64,000 nt of DNA from Streptomyces olivoverticillatus (GCF_014203555.1 NZ_JACHJH010000003.1:129362-193361); one strand, 5' to 3'. Shown: positions 32,288-42,030, counted from the stretch's first letter. The notes: generated by a model from the sequence alone, not told the origin. Translations and numbers: made by a program.

Positions 32288-34974
32288 GCCGAGCCTCCGA
32301 TCAGGGTCAAGAACGCGTCCTCCAGCCGCCGGTGCGGGCCCACGCTCGCCACCGGGATCTCCAGCCGGACCAGCTCCACCAGCAACTCCCGCGCACTCGC
32401 GCCGTCGAGCCGCACCAGCAGCCCCTCGTCCGTCCGCACGGCCGAGGCCACCCCCGGCAAGGAGGCCACCTTCTCCACCGCCACGTCCGACAGCCGGCCG
32501 TCCACGCCCACGAGCAGCGTGTCGCCCGAGCCGGTGATCTCGGCCACCGGGCCGGCGCTGACCAGCCGCCCGCGGTCCATCACGACCAGATGGGTGCACG
32601 ACTGCTCCACCTCGGCCAGGAGATGACTGGAGACGATCACCGTGCGGCCGGCCGCCGCGTACCGGATCATCACCTCGCGCATCTCCCGGATCTGGGGCGG
32701 GTCCAGTCCGTTGGTCGGCTCGTCCAGAATCAGCAGGTCCGGCAGCCCGAGCATGGCCTGGGCGATCGCGAGCCGCTGCCGCATGCCCTGCGAGTAGGTG
32801 CGCACCGCGCGTTCCAGCGCCGGGCCCAGCCCCGCGATCTCCAGCGCCTCCTCGACGTGCGCGTCCCCGGCCGGCCGGCCCGTCGCCCGCCAGTACAGGT
32901 CCAGGTTGGCGCGCCCGGACAGATGCGGCAGGAAGCCCGCGCCCTCCACGAACGCCCCGACCCGCGACAGCACGGGCGCGCCCGGCCGGATCGCGTGCCC
33001 GAAGACGCGGATCTCGCCCGCGTCGGGACGGATGAGGCCCATGAGCATGCGCAGCGTCGTCGTCTTGCCCGCGCCGTTCGGCCCCAGCAGCCCCAGCACT
33101 TGGCCGCGCTCCACCCGGAACCCCAGATCCTGCACGGCGTACCGGTCCGCGGACTTGGCGTACCGCTTGCTCAGCCCGGTGATCTGCAGCGGCACGTCGG
33201 CGAGCGCCGGGTCGGGCGCGGGCACGGCGGTGCGCCTGCGTCCGGTCAGCAGCACCGCCGCGGCCACCAGCACGCCTCCCACCGGCAGCCCCCACGTCCA
33301 CCAGGGCAGCCCCGCCGAGGCGGTGCGCACCTCCGGTGCGGTGGGCACGCTCAGCCCGCCCGCCAGGGAGACGGTGTACGTGGCCGGGCGGGCCGGCGAG
33401 GCGTAGCCCAGGTCGGTGGCGGCGAGCACCAGCCGCATCCGGTGCCCGGACTCGAAGGTGTGGTCGACCGCGGGCAGTCGCAGCTCGACCGCCCTGCCGT
33501 CCTTGGCGTCACCGACCCGGACCGGCACCACCAGCTGCCCGGGCAGCTGCTGCTGCCCGTTCGGCCCGACGTCGTAGACCTTGGCGAACAGCACCGCTTC
33601 ACCGGTGGAGGAGGCGACCTTCACCTTCGCCGTGGGCGAGCCGGTGACGCGGACGGACTCGTCGAGCCGGGCGGAGTCGAAGTGGGCGTACTGGCCGGGG
33701 AAGTCCAGCGAGACGCCGAGCCCGAGGCCCGCCAGCTGCCCGGAGAGCGCGCCCATGCCGGGCACGGCCGAGATGGCCGGGGGAGTGCCACCGGCCGGAT
33801 TGCCGAAGGACTGCTCGCGGCCGGTGAGCGGCACCGTGCGGGCGTCGTTGCGCAGCCCGGGGTAGTGCTCGTCGCTCGCCCCGCGCAGCTGTGCCCGGCC
33901 GTCGGTGGTGTCCAGCCCGCCGGTCCGGCTGACCCGGAAGGCGGGGCCGGTGCTCGCCGCCGCGTCGCCCTTGAGGTAGCGGTCGAACCAGGCGCGGGTG
34001 CGCTCCTCGATCCGGCCCTTCTCGTTGGCGGTGCCCGTGTCGTGGCCGCCGGCGATCCAGTCGACGGCGACCGGTGCTCCGTTGCGGGCGATGGCCCGGG
34101 CCGCCGCGTCGGACTGGTCGAGGGGGAAGAGCGAGTCGCTCTGCCCCTGGACGAGCAGCGTCGGCACCTTGATGCGGTCCGCGACGGCGGAGGGGCTGCG
34201 GCGGGTCAGCAGCTCGCGCGCCTGGTCGTCCGGGCGTCCGGCGACGGCCACCCGCTCGTACATCGCGCACAGCTCCGCATCGAAGCGGCCGCAGCCGACG
34301 TCCGACGGGGAGGCCGCGGTGGTCTTGCCGACGCCCGTGGAGCCGGTGGTGAAGAAGATTCCGGTCCAGAGCTTCTTGAGGACGTCGCCGGGGAAGAGGG
34401 AGTCGGCGAGGTTCCAGTAGGTGATCTGCGGGACGATGGCGTCGACCCGCTTGTCGTGGCCGGCGGCGAGGAGCGAGATCGCGCCGCCGTAGGAGCCGCC
34501 CGCGATGCCGACTCTGGGGTCTTTGGCCGCGTCCAGCTGCACCTCGGGCCGTTGGGCCAGCCAGTCGATCAGCCGGCTGACGTCGGCGCCCTCGCGGTCC
34601 GGGTCGTTGAGCCCGATGCGGCCGGTGGAGTGCCCGAAGCCGCGCGCGGACCACGTCAGCACCGCGTAGCCGGAGCGGGCCAACTCCTCCGCCTCGCCGC
34701 GCATGTCGTCCTTGCTGCCGCCGAAGCCGTGCGCCAGCAGGACGGCGGGCCTGCGGCCGGAGCCGCCGGAGGTGAAGAAGGACGTGTCGACCCGCACCTT
34801 CTGCGCACTGCCCGGCGCCTCGGGCACGGACACGAAGCGGTCCTCGCGGTGGACGGGCGGATCTCCGCCGGTGGCCGCCGCCACCGTCCAGGTGCCGGCA
34901 CCGGCGAGCACGGCGACGGCGGCCATGGCGGCGAGCGGCCGCCGCCCGCGCGGGCGGGGGAAACGCAGCTTCAT
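32284..34974 (-). CDS. Fusion of exported alpha/beta hydrolase (X-Pro dipeptidyl peptidase-like) with ABC ATPase
   Basis: 896 residues in one frame. Residues 13-35 form a signal anchor. An alpha/beta hydrolase follows with nucleophile Ser161 (GGSYGG) and likely Asp280 and His311, then a beta-rich PepX C-terminal domain (about 420-540). A membrane helix at 557-578, followed by RRR, leads to an ABC ATPase: Walker A GPNGAGKT (631-638), signature YSQGM (727-731), Walker B LLILDEP (747-753). The predicted topology puts the hydrolase outside and the ATPase inside, which is self-consistent. The following gene is the permease. Separate hydrolase and ATPase genes are the norm, so this fusion couples secreted hydrolysis to transport in one chain. 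No frameshift or internal start is needed. Confidence 0.9.
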   Translation of the reverse strand: MKLRFPRPRGRRPLAAMAAVAVLAGAGTWTVAAATGGDPPVHREDRFVSVPEAPGSAQKVRVDTSFFTSGGSGRRPAVLLAHGFGGSKDDMRGEAEELARSGYAVLTWSARGFGHSTGRIGLNDPDREGADVSRLIDWLAQRPEVQLDAAKDPRVGIAGGSYGGAISLLAAGHDKRVDAIVPQITYWNLADSLFPGDVLKKLWTGIFFTTGSTGVGKTTAASPSDVGCGRFDAELCAMYERVAVAGRPDDQARELLTRRSPSAVADRIKVPTLLVQGQSDSLFPLDQSDAAARAIARNGAPVAVDWIAGGHDTGTANEKGRIEERTRAWFDRYLKGDAAASTGPAFRVSRTGGLDTTDGRAQLRGASDEHYPGLRNDARTVPLTGREQSFGNPAGGTPPAISAVPGMGALSGQLAGLGLGVSLDFPGQYAHFDSARLDESVRVTGSPTAKVKVASSTGEAVLFAKVYDVGPNGQQQLPGQLVVPVRVGDAKDGRAVELRLPAVDHTFESGHRMRLVLAATDLGYASPARPATYTVSLAGGLSVPTAPEVRTASAGLPWWTWGLPVGGVLVAAAVLLTGRRRTAVPAPDPALADVPLQITGLSKRYAKSADRYAVQDLGFRVERGQVLGLLGPNGAGKTTTLRMLMGLIRPDAGEIRVFGHAIRPGAPVLSRVGAFVEGAGFLPHLSGRANLDLYWRATGRPAGDAHVEEALEIAGLGPALERAVRTYSQGMRQRLAIAQAMLGLPDLLILDEPTNGLDPPQIREMREVMIRYAAAGRTVIVSSHLLAEVEQSCTHLVVMDRGRLVSAGPVAEITGSGDTLLVGVDGRLSDVAVEKVASLPGVASAVRTDEGLLVRLDGASARELLVELVRLEIPVASVGPHRRLEDAFLTLIGGSA

Positions 34975-35032
34975 GTTCGAATGCTAAGCGGAGCCGATTT
35001 GCGGCCCGGCGGCCGCCGGTGCGACAGGCCGA

Positions 35033-35584
35033 TTATTCGCCCGTCGTGCCGTCCGCCATGTCCGCGAGTCTGGTGACGGTGTTCCAGTTGCGGCCGGTGC
35101 CTGTCGTGCGCAGCCGCCGCTCGGTCAGCACCTTCGCCAGCTTGGAGTCCCGGATCCCGTTCGCACAGTGCAGGTACACCTCGCGCTCGCCCAGGGCGAA
35201 CTCCTCCGGCGCATAGGCGGCAGGATCGATGTCCGCGACGGTGGCCGGATCGACGGGCCCGGCGAGGAACGTCACCACGAACCGTGAGGGGTCCACCTCG
35301 TGCCCGGCGAACGGATTCGCCTCGACGACCCGCCGTATCTCACCGCCCTCCCGCACGATGCAGGCCACGGAGAACCCCAGCTCCCGTTCGATGGCCTCCT
35401 CCAGCCGGGCGGCCAGGGTCTCCTCGTCCGCGCCCTCGTGCACGAACACCGCATTGCCGCTGTTGAGGTGGGTACGGACGGCTCCGCAGCCGAGCCCGGC
35501 CAGCAGCTCCCGCAGGGTCTGCATGGGGACGCGCTTCTTGCCGCCGACGTTGATACCGCGCAGGAGCGCTACGTACGTTGTCAC
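35033..35584 (-). CDS. DUF1697 family protein
   Basis: 183 residues. The start MTTYVALLRGINVGGKKRVPM with LRGINVGG, the RTHLNSGNAVF block and the C-terminal TGRNWNTVTRLA are the DUF1697 hallmarks (ferredoxin-like repeat fold, function unknown). Length is standard. It stands alone between the ABC fusion gene (58 bases) and the GH38 gene (42 bases upstream of... the glycosidase stop lies at 35627), all on the minus strand; no functional link is evident. Confidence 0.9.
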   Translation of the reverse strand: MTTYVALLRGINVGGKKRVPMQTLRELLAGLGCGAVRTHLNSGNAVFVHEGADEETLAARLEEAIERELGFSVACIVREGGEIRRVVEANPFAGHEVDPSRFVVTFLAGPVDPATVADIDPAAYAPEEFALGEREVYLHCANGIRDSKLAKVLTERRLRTTGTGRNWNTVTRLADMADGTTGE

Positions 35585-35626
35585 GTGGGCACTGTAGTGG
35601 CGTTCGAGAAGGCGGCCGGCCGGACC

Positions 35627-38600
35627 TCAGCCGCGTGCCAGCCGCAGCGTGACGATCTCGAACGGCCGCATGTCCAGCGGCACCCCTCCGTCCTCCACCG
35701 CGGCTTCCCCCACGGGCCGCTCCAGCAGGTCGCAGACCGCCGCCCGGCGCAGCGCGAAGCCGGCCGTCAGGCGAGTGCGGGCCCGCCCGCCCAGCGCCTC
35801 GTACATCCGCACCACCACATCCCCGCTGCCGTCGTCCGCCAGCTTCACCGCCGACACCACCACCGCGTCACCGTCGAGCGCCACCAGCGGCGCGACCTCC
35901 GCGCCCCCGGCAACCCGCCGTTCCGGCAGATTGATCCGGTGCCCCTCACGCACCGCGTCCCCCACCGTCGCCCCCGGCACCAGCGCATGACGGAAGCGGT
36001 GCACCCCCTGGTCCGTGCGCGGGTCCGGGAAGCGCGGCGCCCGCAGCAGGGACAGCCGGACGGTCGTGGTCGTGCCGGTATCCCCGGGGCGGACGGACCG
36101 CGTCACGTCATAGCCGTACGTCGAGTCGTTGACCAGCGCCACCCCCCACCCCGGCTCCTGGAGGTGGACGAACCGGTGCGCGCACGCCTCGAACTTCGCC
36201 GCGTCCCAGCTGGTGTTGGTGTGCGTGGGCCGGTGGAGGTGGCCGAACTGGGTCTCGGCCGCCACCCGGTCGGTGTGCACGTCGAGCGGGAAGGCGAGCT
36301 TGAGGAACTTCTCCGTCTCGTGCCAGTCGACCTCCGTCTCGACGTCCAGCCGCTGGGCCCCGGCCGCCAGCACGATCCGCTGCCCGACCCGAGACGAGCC
36401 GAACGCACGCACCACCCGCACCGCGTCGGCGCCCGCCGGCTCCAGCGACTCCACGTCCGTCAGATCGGTCACCGTGTTCCGGTAGAAGTGGTCCACGTCC
36501 CACGCGTCCCACATGTTCGGGAAATCGGGGTGCAGCTGCAGCAGGTTGGCCGCCGCGCCGGGCGCGACCGCCTCACGGCCCGTCTGCCGGTCGTACACCG
36601 AGACGACCAGCCCGCGCCCGTCGACGGCCACGGTCAGCAGGCCGTTGTCCAGCACGAATCCGCCGCCCTCGCGCGCCTCCATCGTGGTCGCCCGGTCGGC
36701 CGCCGGCGCCTCGGGTGCGGCCCCGAGCGCCGGCACCCCACCGCGGCCGTGCGGCGCCGCGTTGAAGACGACCGTCCCCGGGCCGTCCCCGGCCAGCGCC
36801 GCCAGCGCCTCCCCGACGATCCCCTCCAGCTCCGCGGCCACCGCCGCATACGTCGCCGCGGTCTCCCGGTGCACCCAGGCGATCGACGTGCCGGGAAGGA
36901 TGTCGTGGAACTGGTGCAGCAGCACCGTCTTCCACAGCCGGTCCAACTGCTCGTACGGATACCGGAACCCGGCCCGTACGGCCGCCGTCGCCGCCCACAG
37001 CTCGCCCTCGTGGAGCAGGTGCTCCGAGCGGCGGTTGCCCTGCTTGGTGCGCGCCTGGCTGGTCAGCGTCGCCCGGTGCAGCTCCAGGTACAGCTCGCCC
37101 ACCCACACCGGCGCGTGCTCGTACTCCGCGCGCGCCTTCTCGAAGAACGCCGACGGCTTCTCGAAGACGACCCTCGCCGACCCCTCCAGATCCGCCAGCC
37201 GCCTCGCCCGCGCCAGCATCTCGCGCGTCGTGCCGCCACCGCCGTCACCCCAGCCGGTCGGCGCGAGCGACCGGGTGGCCCCGCCCTTCTCCCGGAAGTT
37301 GCGGACGGCGTGCGCCACCTCCTGCCCCGACAGCTGGGCGTTGTAGGTGTCGATGGGCGGGAAGTGCGTGAAGACCCGGCTGCCGTCCAGCCCCTCCCAC
37401 CAGAAGGTGTGGTGCGGGAACGTGTTGGTCCGGCTCCACGAGATCTTCTGCGTCAGGAACCACTTCGCACCCGCCAGTTTCACCAGCTGCGGCAGCGCCG
37501 CCGAATAGCCGAAGGTGTCCGGCAGCCACACCTCCTCCGTCTCGATGCCGAACTCCTCCAGGAAGAAGCGCTTGCCGTGCACGAACTGCCGCGCCAGCGC
37601 CTCCGACCCCGGCATGTTCGTGTCCGACTCCACCCACATGCCGCCCACCGGCACGAAGCGGCCCTCCGCGACCGCCTTCTTCACCCGCGCGTACACCTCC
37701 GGACGGTGCTCCTTGATCCAGGCGAACTGCTGCGCCTGCGACATGGCGTAGACGAAATCCGGCTCGTCCTCCAACAGCGCCGTCATGTTGGACGTCGTAC
37801 GGGCGACCTTGCGCACCGTCTCCCGCAGCGGCCACAGCCACGCCGAGTCGATGTGCGCATGCCCGACGGCGCTGATCCGGTGCGCGGAAGCGTGCGCGGG
37901 CGCTGCCAGGACGCCCGCGAGCTCCTCCCGGGCCCGGCCCGCCGTGCCGCCGACGTCCTGGAGGTCGACCGCGTCCAGCGCCCGCTCGACGGCCCGGAGG
38001 ATCTCCCAGCGGCGCGGCGCGTCGGCCGACAGCTCCGCCATCAGCCCGTCCAGCACCTCCAGGTCCTGCACCAGCTCCCACACCGTCCGGTCGAAGACGG
38101 CCAGGTCCATGCGCGCCAGCCGGTAACGCGGCGCGTCGTCCGCCGTCTGCCGGTCGCCGAGCTCCGTCGGCAGGAAGGGGTGGTAGTCCAGGATCACCGG
38201 GTTGGACGACGCCTCGACGTGCAGGCACACCGGCTCGCCGCCCCTGACCCGCTCGCCGATCCGCACCCACTGGTTGCACGGATTGAGCCCCTTCACCGGG
38301 GAGCCGTCCGGGCGGTAGACCAGCCCCTCGCACTGGAAGCCCGGCATCTTCTCGTCGAACCCCAGGTCGAGCAGCGCCTCGACCGTACGCCCGGCCCACG
38401 CGTCCGGCACGGTCCCCGTCACGGTGAACCAGCTCGTGCCCCAGGCGGGCCCCCACATCTCGCCCACCCGGATGGGCGTGCGCCCGGCCGCCAGCCCCTC
38501 GGCTACAGGCACGGGCTCACCGGGCGCGTGCCACACGGTGACGTCCAGCGGCACCGACTCCGGGTACACGGCCGGCCGGATGCGCTCGTCCAGCACCCGC

Positions 38601-38638
38601 TTCAGACGGGCTTCGGTGATGGTGCGGTCGTTGTGCAT
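35627..38638 (-). CDS. Alpha-mannosidase, GH38
   Basis: 1003 residues, no signal peptide, so cytoplasmic. GH38 catalytic domain with zinc ligands in HAHIDSAWLWP (His262, Asp264) and nucleophile Asp339 in GGMWVESDTNMPGSE; further blocks WLPDTFGYSAALPQL and HQFHDILPGTSI supply the other zinc site residues. Middle and C-terminal beta domains fill residues about 620-1003. GH38 enzymes remove alpha-linked mannose. It follows a GH85 enzyme gene by 15 bases and belongs to the LacI-controlled importer operon, so it probably trims imported high-mannose glycans. Confidence 0.93.
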   Translation of the reverse strand: MHNDRTITEARLKRVLDERIRPAVYPESVPLDVTVWHAPGEPVPVAEGLAAGRTPIRVGEMWGPAWGTSWFTVTGTVPDAWAGRTVEALLDLGFDEKMPGFQCEGLVYRPDGSPVKGLNPCNQWVRIGERVRGGEPVCLHVEASSNPVILDYHPFLPTELGDRQTADDAPRYRLARMDLAVFDRTVWELVQDLEVLDGLMAELSADAPRRWEILRAVERALDAVDLQDVGGTAGRAREELAGVLAAPAHASAHRISAVGHAHIDSAWLWPLRETVRKVARTTSNMTALLEDEPDFVYAMSQAQQFAWIKEHRPEVYARVKKAVAEGRFVPVGGMWVESDTNMPGSEALARQFVHGKRFFLEEFGIETEEVWLPDTFGYSAALPQLVKLAGAKWFLTQKISWSRTNTFPHHTFWWEGLDGSRVFTHFPPIDTYNAQLSGQEVAHAVRNFREKGGATRSLAPTGWGDGGGGTTREMLARARRLADLEGSARVVFEKPSAFFEKARAEYEHAPVWVGELYLELHRATLTSQARTKQGNRRSEHLLHEGELWAATAAVRAGFRYPYEQLDRLWKTVLLHQFHDILPGTSIAWVHRETAATYAAVAAELEGIVGEALAALAGDGPGTVVFNAAPHGRGGVPALGAAPEAPAADRATTMEAREGGGFVLDNGLLTVAVDGRGLVVSVYDRQTGREAVAPGAAANLLQLHPDFPNMWDAWDVDHFYRNTVTDLTDVESLEPAGADAVRVVRAFGSSRVGQRIVLAAGAQRLDVETEVDWHETEKFLKLAFPLDVHTDRVAAETQFGHLHRPTHTNTSWDAAKFEACAHRFVHLQEPGWGVALVNDSTYGYDVTRSVRPGDTGTTTTVRLSLLRAPRFPDPRTDQGVHRFRHALVPGATVGDAVREGHRINLPERRVAGGAEVAPLVALDGDAVVVSAVKLADDGSGDVVVRMYEALGGRARTRLTAGFALRRAAVCDLLERPVGEAAVEDGGVPLDMRPFEIVTLRLARG

Positions 38639-38653
38639 GCGTCGGATTCCTCA

Positions 38654-40717
38654 CTACCAGCGGTGGGTGACGGAAGCGGCGGCCGAGGCGGTGTACAGCT
38701 CGTCCACGGCGCGCACGTCGATACGGGTGGCCGCCTCGCCGTCCGTACGACGCAGCGCCGGGACGTAGTAGGCATGCCCGCAGGTGCCGCCCAGGAAGCG
38801 GAAACCGCCCCCGGGCAGGGCTTGATGCAACTCGTAGTGGCGCACGCGCCCGGTGGCCGCGCCCCACGCCAGCCGCAGCGCCGCCGTGCCGTCGCCGCCC
38901 ACCCGGGAGGCGGTGACGGCGACCCGGCCCGGCCGCCCGGGCGCCCGCGGCGCGGTCGCGCGCACCGCCAGGCCGCCCAGCCGCCACCGCACCGGCCCGC
39001 CGTCCGGAGCCGTCAGCCGCACGCCCAAGGCCCGGATCGTCCGCCCGGACCGGCCGTGCAGCAGCGCGCCGACGCGCAGCGCGGCCGTGCTCCATCCACG
39101 CCCGCCCGGCGGCAGGACGCCCGCCGGCAGGACGCCCGCCGGCAGGACGCCCGCCGGCAGGAAGACGAAGCGGTACGGCCCTTCCTCCAGCGCCACTGCC
39201 AGCTCCACCCGCACCCCCGCCGAGCCGGGGTCGGTGCGGTGCGCCAGCTCCACGACCGTGGCCCGCGTCAGCGGCAGCCGGGCGGCGTACAGCTCAACGG
39301 TCGCCGCCTCGCTGAACCCGCCGTCGACCAGCAGGCTGCTGCCGCCCCGCCAGGCGTCGGCGAAGTCGAAGCCCACGGTGGGGCGGGCGCCCGCGGTGTG
39401 CACCACCCAGCGGCGGCCGGGCAGCCGGTCCTGGAGCCCCAGATGGTTCCAGGCGGCGTCCGAGGTGCGCCTGCCCCGCTCGTACCAGCCGAGCCCGTGA
39501 CCGGTGTTGAAGGACGTCGCGAACGGCAGGACGGTGAGCGTGGAGCGGTCCGCGACGGACGCGGCCGGGGCCCGCCAGGGACCCGGATCCGGCCGGGAGG
39601 GGTCCGGCGAAGGCCCGGTCCACAAGCGGTCGTCGCGCGCGTGGAAGGCGGCCGGGGTGCGCTCTCCGGGCAGGCTCTTCCAGGTCCACTCCGGCCGGTA
39701 GAAGCCGTATGAGGCGGTGTGCGGGCCGTCGGCGGGCACGAGGGCGTCCCAGTCGACGCGGGTGTCCCAGCCGGCCGCCTCGACGTCGATCCCGGCCCAC
39801 AGCTCGTACCGGCTGCGCCGCGCACGCTCCGCGAGCTTCCCGGAGGCCTCGAGTCCGGCGCGGTTCCAGCCGAAATTGACGAACATGGTGTCGGCGGCCC
39901 GGAAGAAGGGGGCGTTGCGGTCGTTGAGCTCGTTCTGCCAGGCGACGTCGCCGGAGATGGCCATGGCGTCGTACCAGGTGATGCGCAGCCCCTTGCCGTG
40001 CGTGCGCAGGTGCTCCACGAAGTCCCGCATGTCCGCGCCGAGCCGGGCGTCCCCGCCGCCGGTCTCGGCGTTGAGGAACCAGCCGTCGAAGCCGTGCGCG
40101 CGGGCCACCTGGATCAGTTTGCCGGCGAGCGGGAAGCCGCCGCCCGCATCCCTGTGCACCAGCTCGCGCGTCCAGCACAGCTGGCCGCCGTAGGCGGCGG
40201 GCGGCAGGAAGACGGTGCCCAGCACGGGCACGCCGTTGCGGTGCGCGGCGTCGACGACGGGTGCGTTCGGGGCCAGGATCAGCCCCTCTCCGGAGGACCC
40301 GCCCCAGAAGACGAGCTCATCGAGGTAGGCCCAGTGGGTGAGCGCGTAGTAGTCGGCGGTGGCCGAGCCCTGCGAGGGGTTCGCGGAGGTGGTGGCGAAG
40401 GAGACGAGGGCCGAGATGCGCGCCTGACCGCCGCGGGCGGTCCCGTTGGCGGGCGGCGGGGTGAAGCGCGCGGCCAGCGGCACGCTCGCCCGGTTGAACG
40501 GCAGCTCCGCATCGTCCTCCGGCCGCCACTCGCTGAGGCTCCGCCACCGTACGCCGGGTCCGGGGGATCCGGAGGGGAGGGAGCGGGGATACCAGTAGGA
40601 GGCGTAGGGCTGGAGTCCGCCGGAGGGCTCGGCGGCCCGGGCGGCGGGCGCGACGGCGGCCGCGACGCCCGCGGCCCCGGCCATGAGGACGTGACGACGG
40701 GTGGCTCTGTGGGCCAT
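38654..40717 (-). CDS. Endo-beta-N-acetylglucosaminidase, GH85, Tat-exported
   Basis: 687 residues. The N terminus has a Tat-like signal (RATRRHVLMAGAAGVAAAV...ARAA). The GH85 barrel follows with the paired catalytic residues Asn216 and Glu218 in GFDGWFLNAE, in the N-x-E arrangement that stabilises the oxazolinium intermediate. Beta-sandwich domains make up the C-terminal half, interrupted by a GVLPA repeat (residues about 520-540). The family cleaves the GlcNAc-GlcNAc bond of N-glycans, releasing free glycans outside the cell. Context (importer, GH38, GH5-like, LacI) supports this. Confidence 0.9.
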   Translation of the reverse strand: MAHRATRRHVLMAGAAGVAAAVAPAARAAEPSGGLQPYASYWYPRSLPSGSPGPGVRWRSLSEWRPEDDAELPFNRASVPLAARFTPPPANGTARGGQARISALVSFATTSANPSQGSATADYYALTHWAYLDELVFWGGSSGEGLILAPNAPVVDAAHRNGVPVLGTVFLPPAAYGGQLCWTRELVHRDAGGGFPLAGKLIQVARAHGFDGWFLNAETGGGDARLGADMRDFVEHLRTHGKGLRITWYDAMAISGDVAWQNELNDRNAPFFRAADTMFVNFGWNRAGLEASGKLAERARRSRYELWAGIDVEAAGWDTRVDWDALVPADGPHTASYGFYRPEWTWKSLPGERTPAAFHARDDRLWTGPSPDPSRPDPGPWRAPAASVADRSTLTVLPFATSFNTGHGLGWYERGRRTSDAAWNHLGLQDRLPGRRWVVHTAGARPTVGFDFADAWRGGSSLLVDGGFSEAATVELYAARLPLTRATVVELAHRTDPGSAGVRVELAVALEEGPYRFVFLPAGVLPAGVLPAGVLPPGGRGWSTAALRVGALLHGRSGRTIRALGVRLTAPDGGPVRWRLGGLAVRATAPRAPGRPGRVAVTASRVGGDGTAALRLAWGAATGRVRHYELHQALPGGGFRFLGGTCGHAYYVPALRRTDGEAATRIDVRAVDELYTASAAASVTHRW
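39111..39164. repeat. 15-base tandem repeat inside the GH85 gene
   Basis: GGCAGGACGCCCGCC is repeated three times in succession (39111-39155) with a fourth, partial unit to 39164. In frame it encodes a run of GVLPA units in a loop or linker of the C-terminal half. Copy number could vary by slippage without a frameshift, because the unit is five codons. Confidence 0.85.
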
Positions 40718-40758
40718 GAGTCTCCTTCACGAGGGGAAAGGCTGCGGGAAGGGAACGG

Positions 40759-42015
40759 CTACGGCACCTGCTCGGCCCGGAGCACCTCCGTGATGCCCCG
40801 CGCAGCCAGGTGCCCCGCATCGTCGGCGTGCTGCTCCAGCACCACCGCCGGCCGCCCCCCGGCGGAGGCGATCCGCATCCACGCCTCGAAGACCGCACCC
40901 CCCGGCCTGCACACCGAGCGGAACGGCGCCTCCCACACGTCCCCGGCATCCACGGCCAGCGCCGTCCGGCGCGGCTCGGGAGACGGCAGGCCCCCCTGCC
41001 GGAACTCCCGCACCAGCAGTGCCATCGCTTCCCCCGCGGGCTTGACCCGCCGGTCGTTGGTCAGCAGCCCGAGGCCGTACTCCAGCTCGGGGAAGTCCGC
41101 CAGGGAACGGTCCACGTCGTGCGAGCACCACCACGTCACGCCCCACACGTCGGGGCAGTCCAGCACGTTGCGCACGGTCGCCTCGGTGAAGGCCGCCGCC
41201 CGACCGGGCGGAATGTGCGGGGCGGGTGCCCCGACCTCCTGGAGCCACACCGGGCGCGAGGCGTCCTCGGCCCAGGCCTTGGAGAGTTCGACGAGATACG
41301 CGGCGTGCCGCTCCGTCGCCGCCCCGTGCGGCCCGTACCGCTGGGCGGTGCCGTTGAACACCCAGGAGTGCACCGCCGTCGCAGCCCCCAGCCGGGCCGA
41401 GTGCGCGGGCGTGAAGGGGTGCGTGCCGTCGTACCAGGCCGCGTCGTACGACGCGTGCAGATGCATCCGGCCCGGCGCGGCCTCCTCGCACGCCGCCAGC
41501 ATCCTCCGCAGCCACCTGCCCGCCTGCCCGGCGTCGATCCGGTCGGGGTCGGGGTGCGGGGCGCCGGAGAACTGGTTGATCTCGTTGCCGACCGTCATGC
41601 CCAGGAAGTTGGGCCGGTCGGCGAGCGCCGCGGCGAGCACGGAGAGGTAGTGCGCCTGGGCCCGGACCACGTCCGGGTCGGTGAAGATGTTGCGGCGGTG
41701 CCAGGTGGTGGTCCAGGACGGCAGGAAGTCGAAGCTGGAGAGATGGCCCTGGAGCCCGTCGACGCCGACGTCGAGCCCGCGCTCGGCGGCCGCGTCCACG
41801 ACGGCGGCGAGCTGTTCGACGGCGCGCGGCCGGACGAGCGTGCGGTTGGGCTGGAAGACGGGCCACAGCGGGAAGACGCGGATGTGGTCCAGGCCGAGGG
41901 CCGCGATGGAGTCGAGGTCGGCGCGGACCTCGTCGGGATCGAAGTCGAGCCAGTGGTGGAGCCAGCCCCGGGACGGGGTGTAGTTGACGCCGAAATGCAT
42001 GGAGCCGAGACGCAT
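40759..42015 (-). CDS. GH5-like glycosidase, probable core beta-mannosidase
   Basis: 418 residues, no signal peptide. TIM-barrel glycosidase of clan A type: acid/base Glu145 in GMTVGNEINQF and a later nucleophile Glu in PVWLQEVGAP (about residue 264), with HIRVFPLWPVFQPN and GVTWWCSHD in between. The set-up resembles the GH5_18 group, which in bifidobacteria cleaves the Man-beta-1,4-GlcNAc core left after N-glycan trimming. That assignment is inference from the fold plus neighbours (GH85, GH38, sugar importer). The start at 42015 has only a weak ribosome site; MHFGVNY at 42000 is an alternative. Confidence 0.78.
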   Translation of the reverse strand: MRLGSMHFGVNYTPSRGWLHHWLDFDPDEVRADLDSIAALGLDHIRVFPLWPVFQPNRTLVRPRAVEQLAAVVDAAAERGLDVGVDGLQGHLSSFDFLPSWTTTWHRRNIFTDPDVVRAQAHYLSVLAAALADRPNFLGMTVGNEINQFSGAPHPDPDRIDAGQAGRWLRRMLAACEEAAPGRMHLHASYDAAWYDGTHPFTPAHSARLGAATAVHSWVFNGTAQRYGPHGAATERHAAYLVELSKAWAEDASRPVWLQEVGAPAPHIPPGRAAAFTEATVRNVLDCPDVWGVTWWCSHDVDRSLADFPELEYGLGLLTNDRRVKPAGEAMALLVREFRQGGLPSPEPRRTALAVDAGDVWEAPFRSVCRPGGAVFEAWMRIASAGGRPAVVLEQHADDAGHLAARGITEVLRAEQVP

Positions 42016-42030
42016 GGAGGCGCAATCCCT

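Noticed and set aside
34321..34344. GSTGVGKT, a Walker A-like motif inside the alpha/beta hydrolase domain
   Set aside because: It lies in a loop of the extracytoplasmic hydrolase part with no Walker B or other ATPase motif nearby; the real P-loop is in the C-terminal ABC domain.
31852..35076. A 1074-codon plus-strand open frame opposite the ABC genes
   Set aside because: Shadow of the hydrolase-ATPase fusion and permease genes; no recognisable domain.
35300..39712. A 1470-codon plus-strand open frame opposite the GH38 and GH85 genes
   Set aside because: It is antisense to two well-identified glycosidases; its composition (His, Arg, Gln, Pro-rich, no domain) is the usual shadow of high-GC coding DNA.
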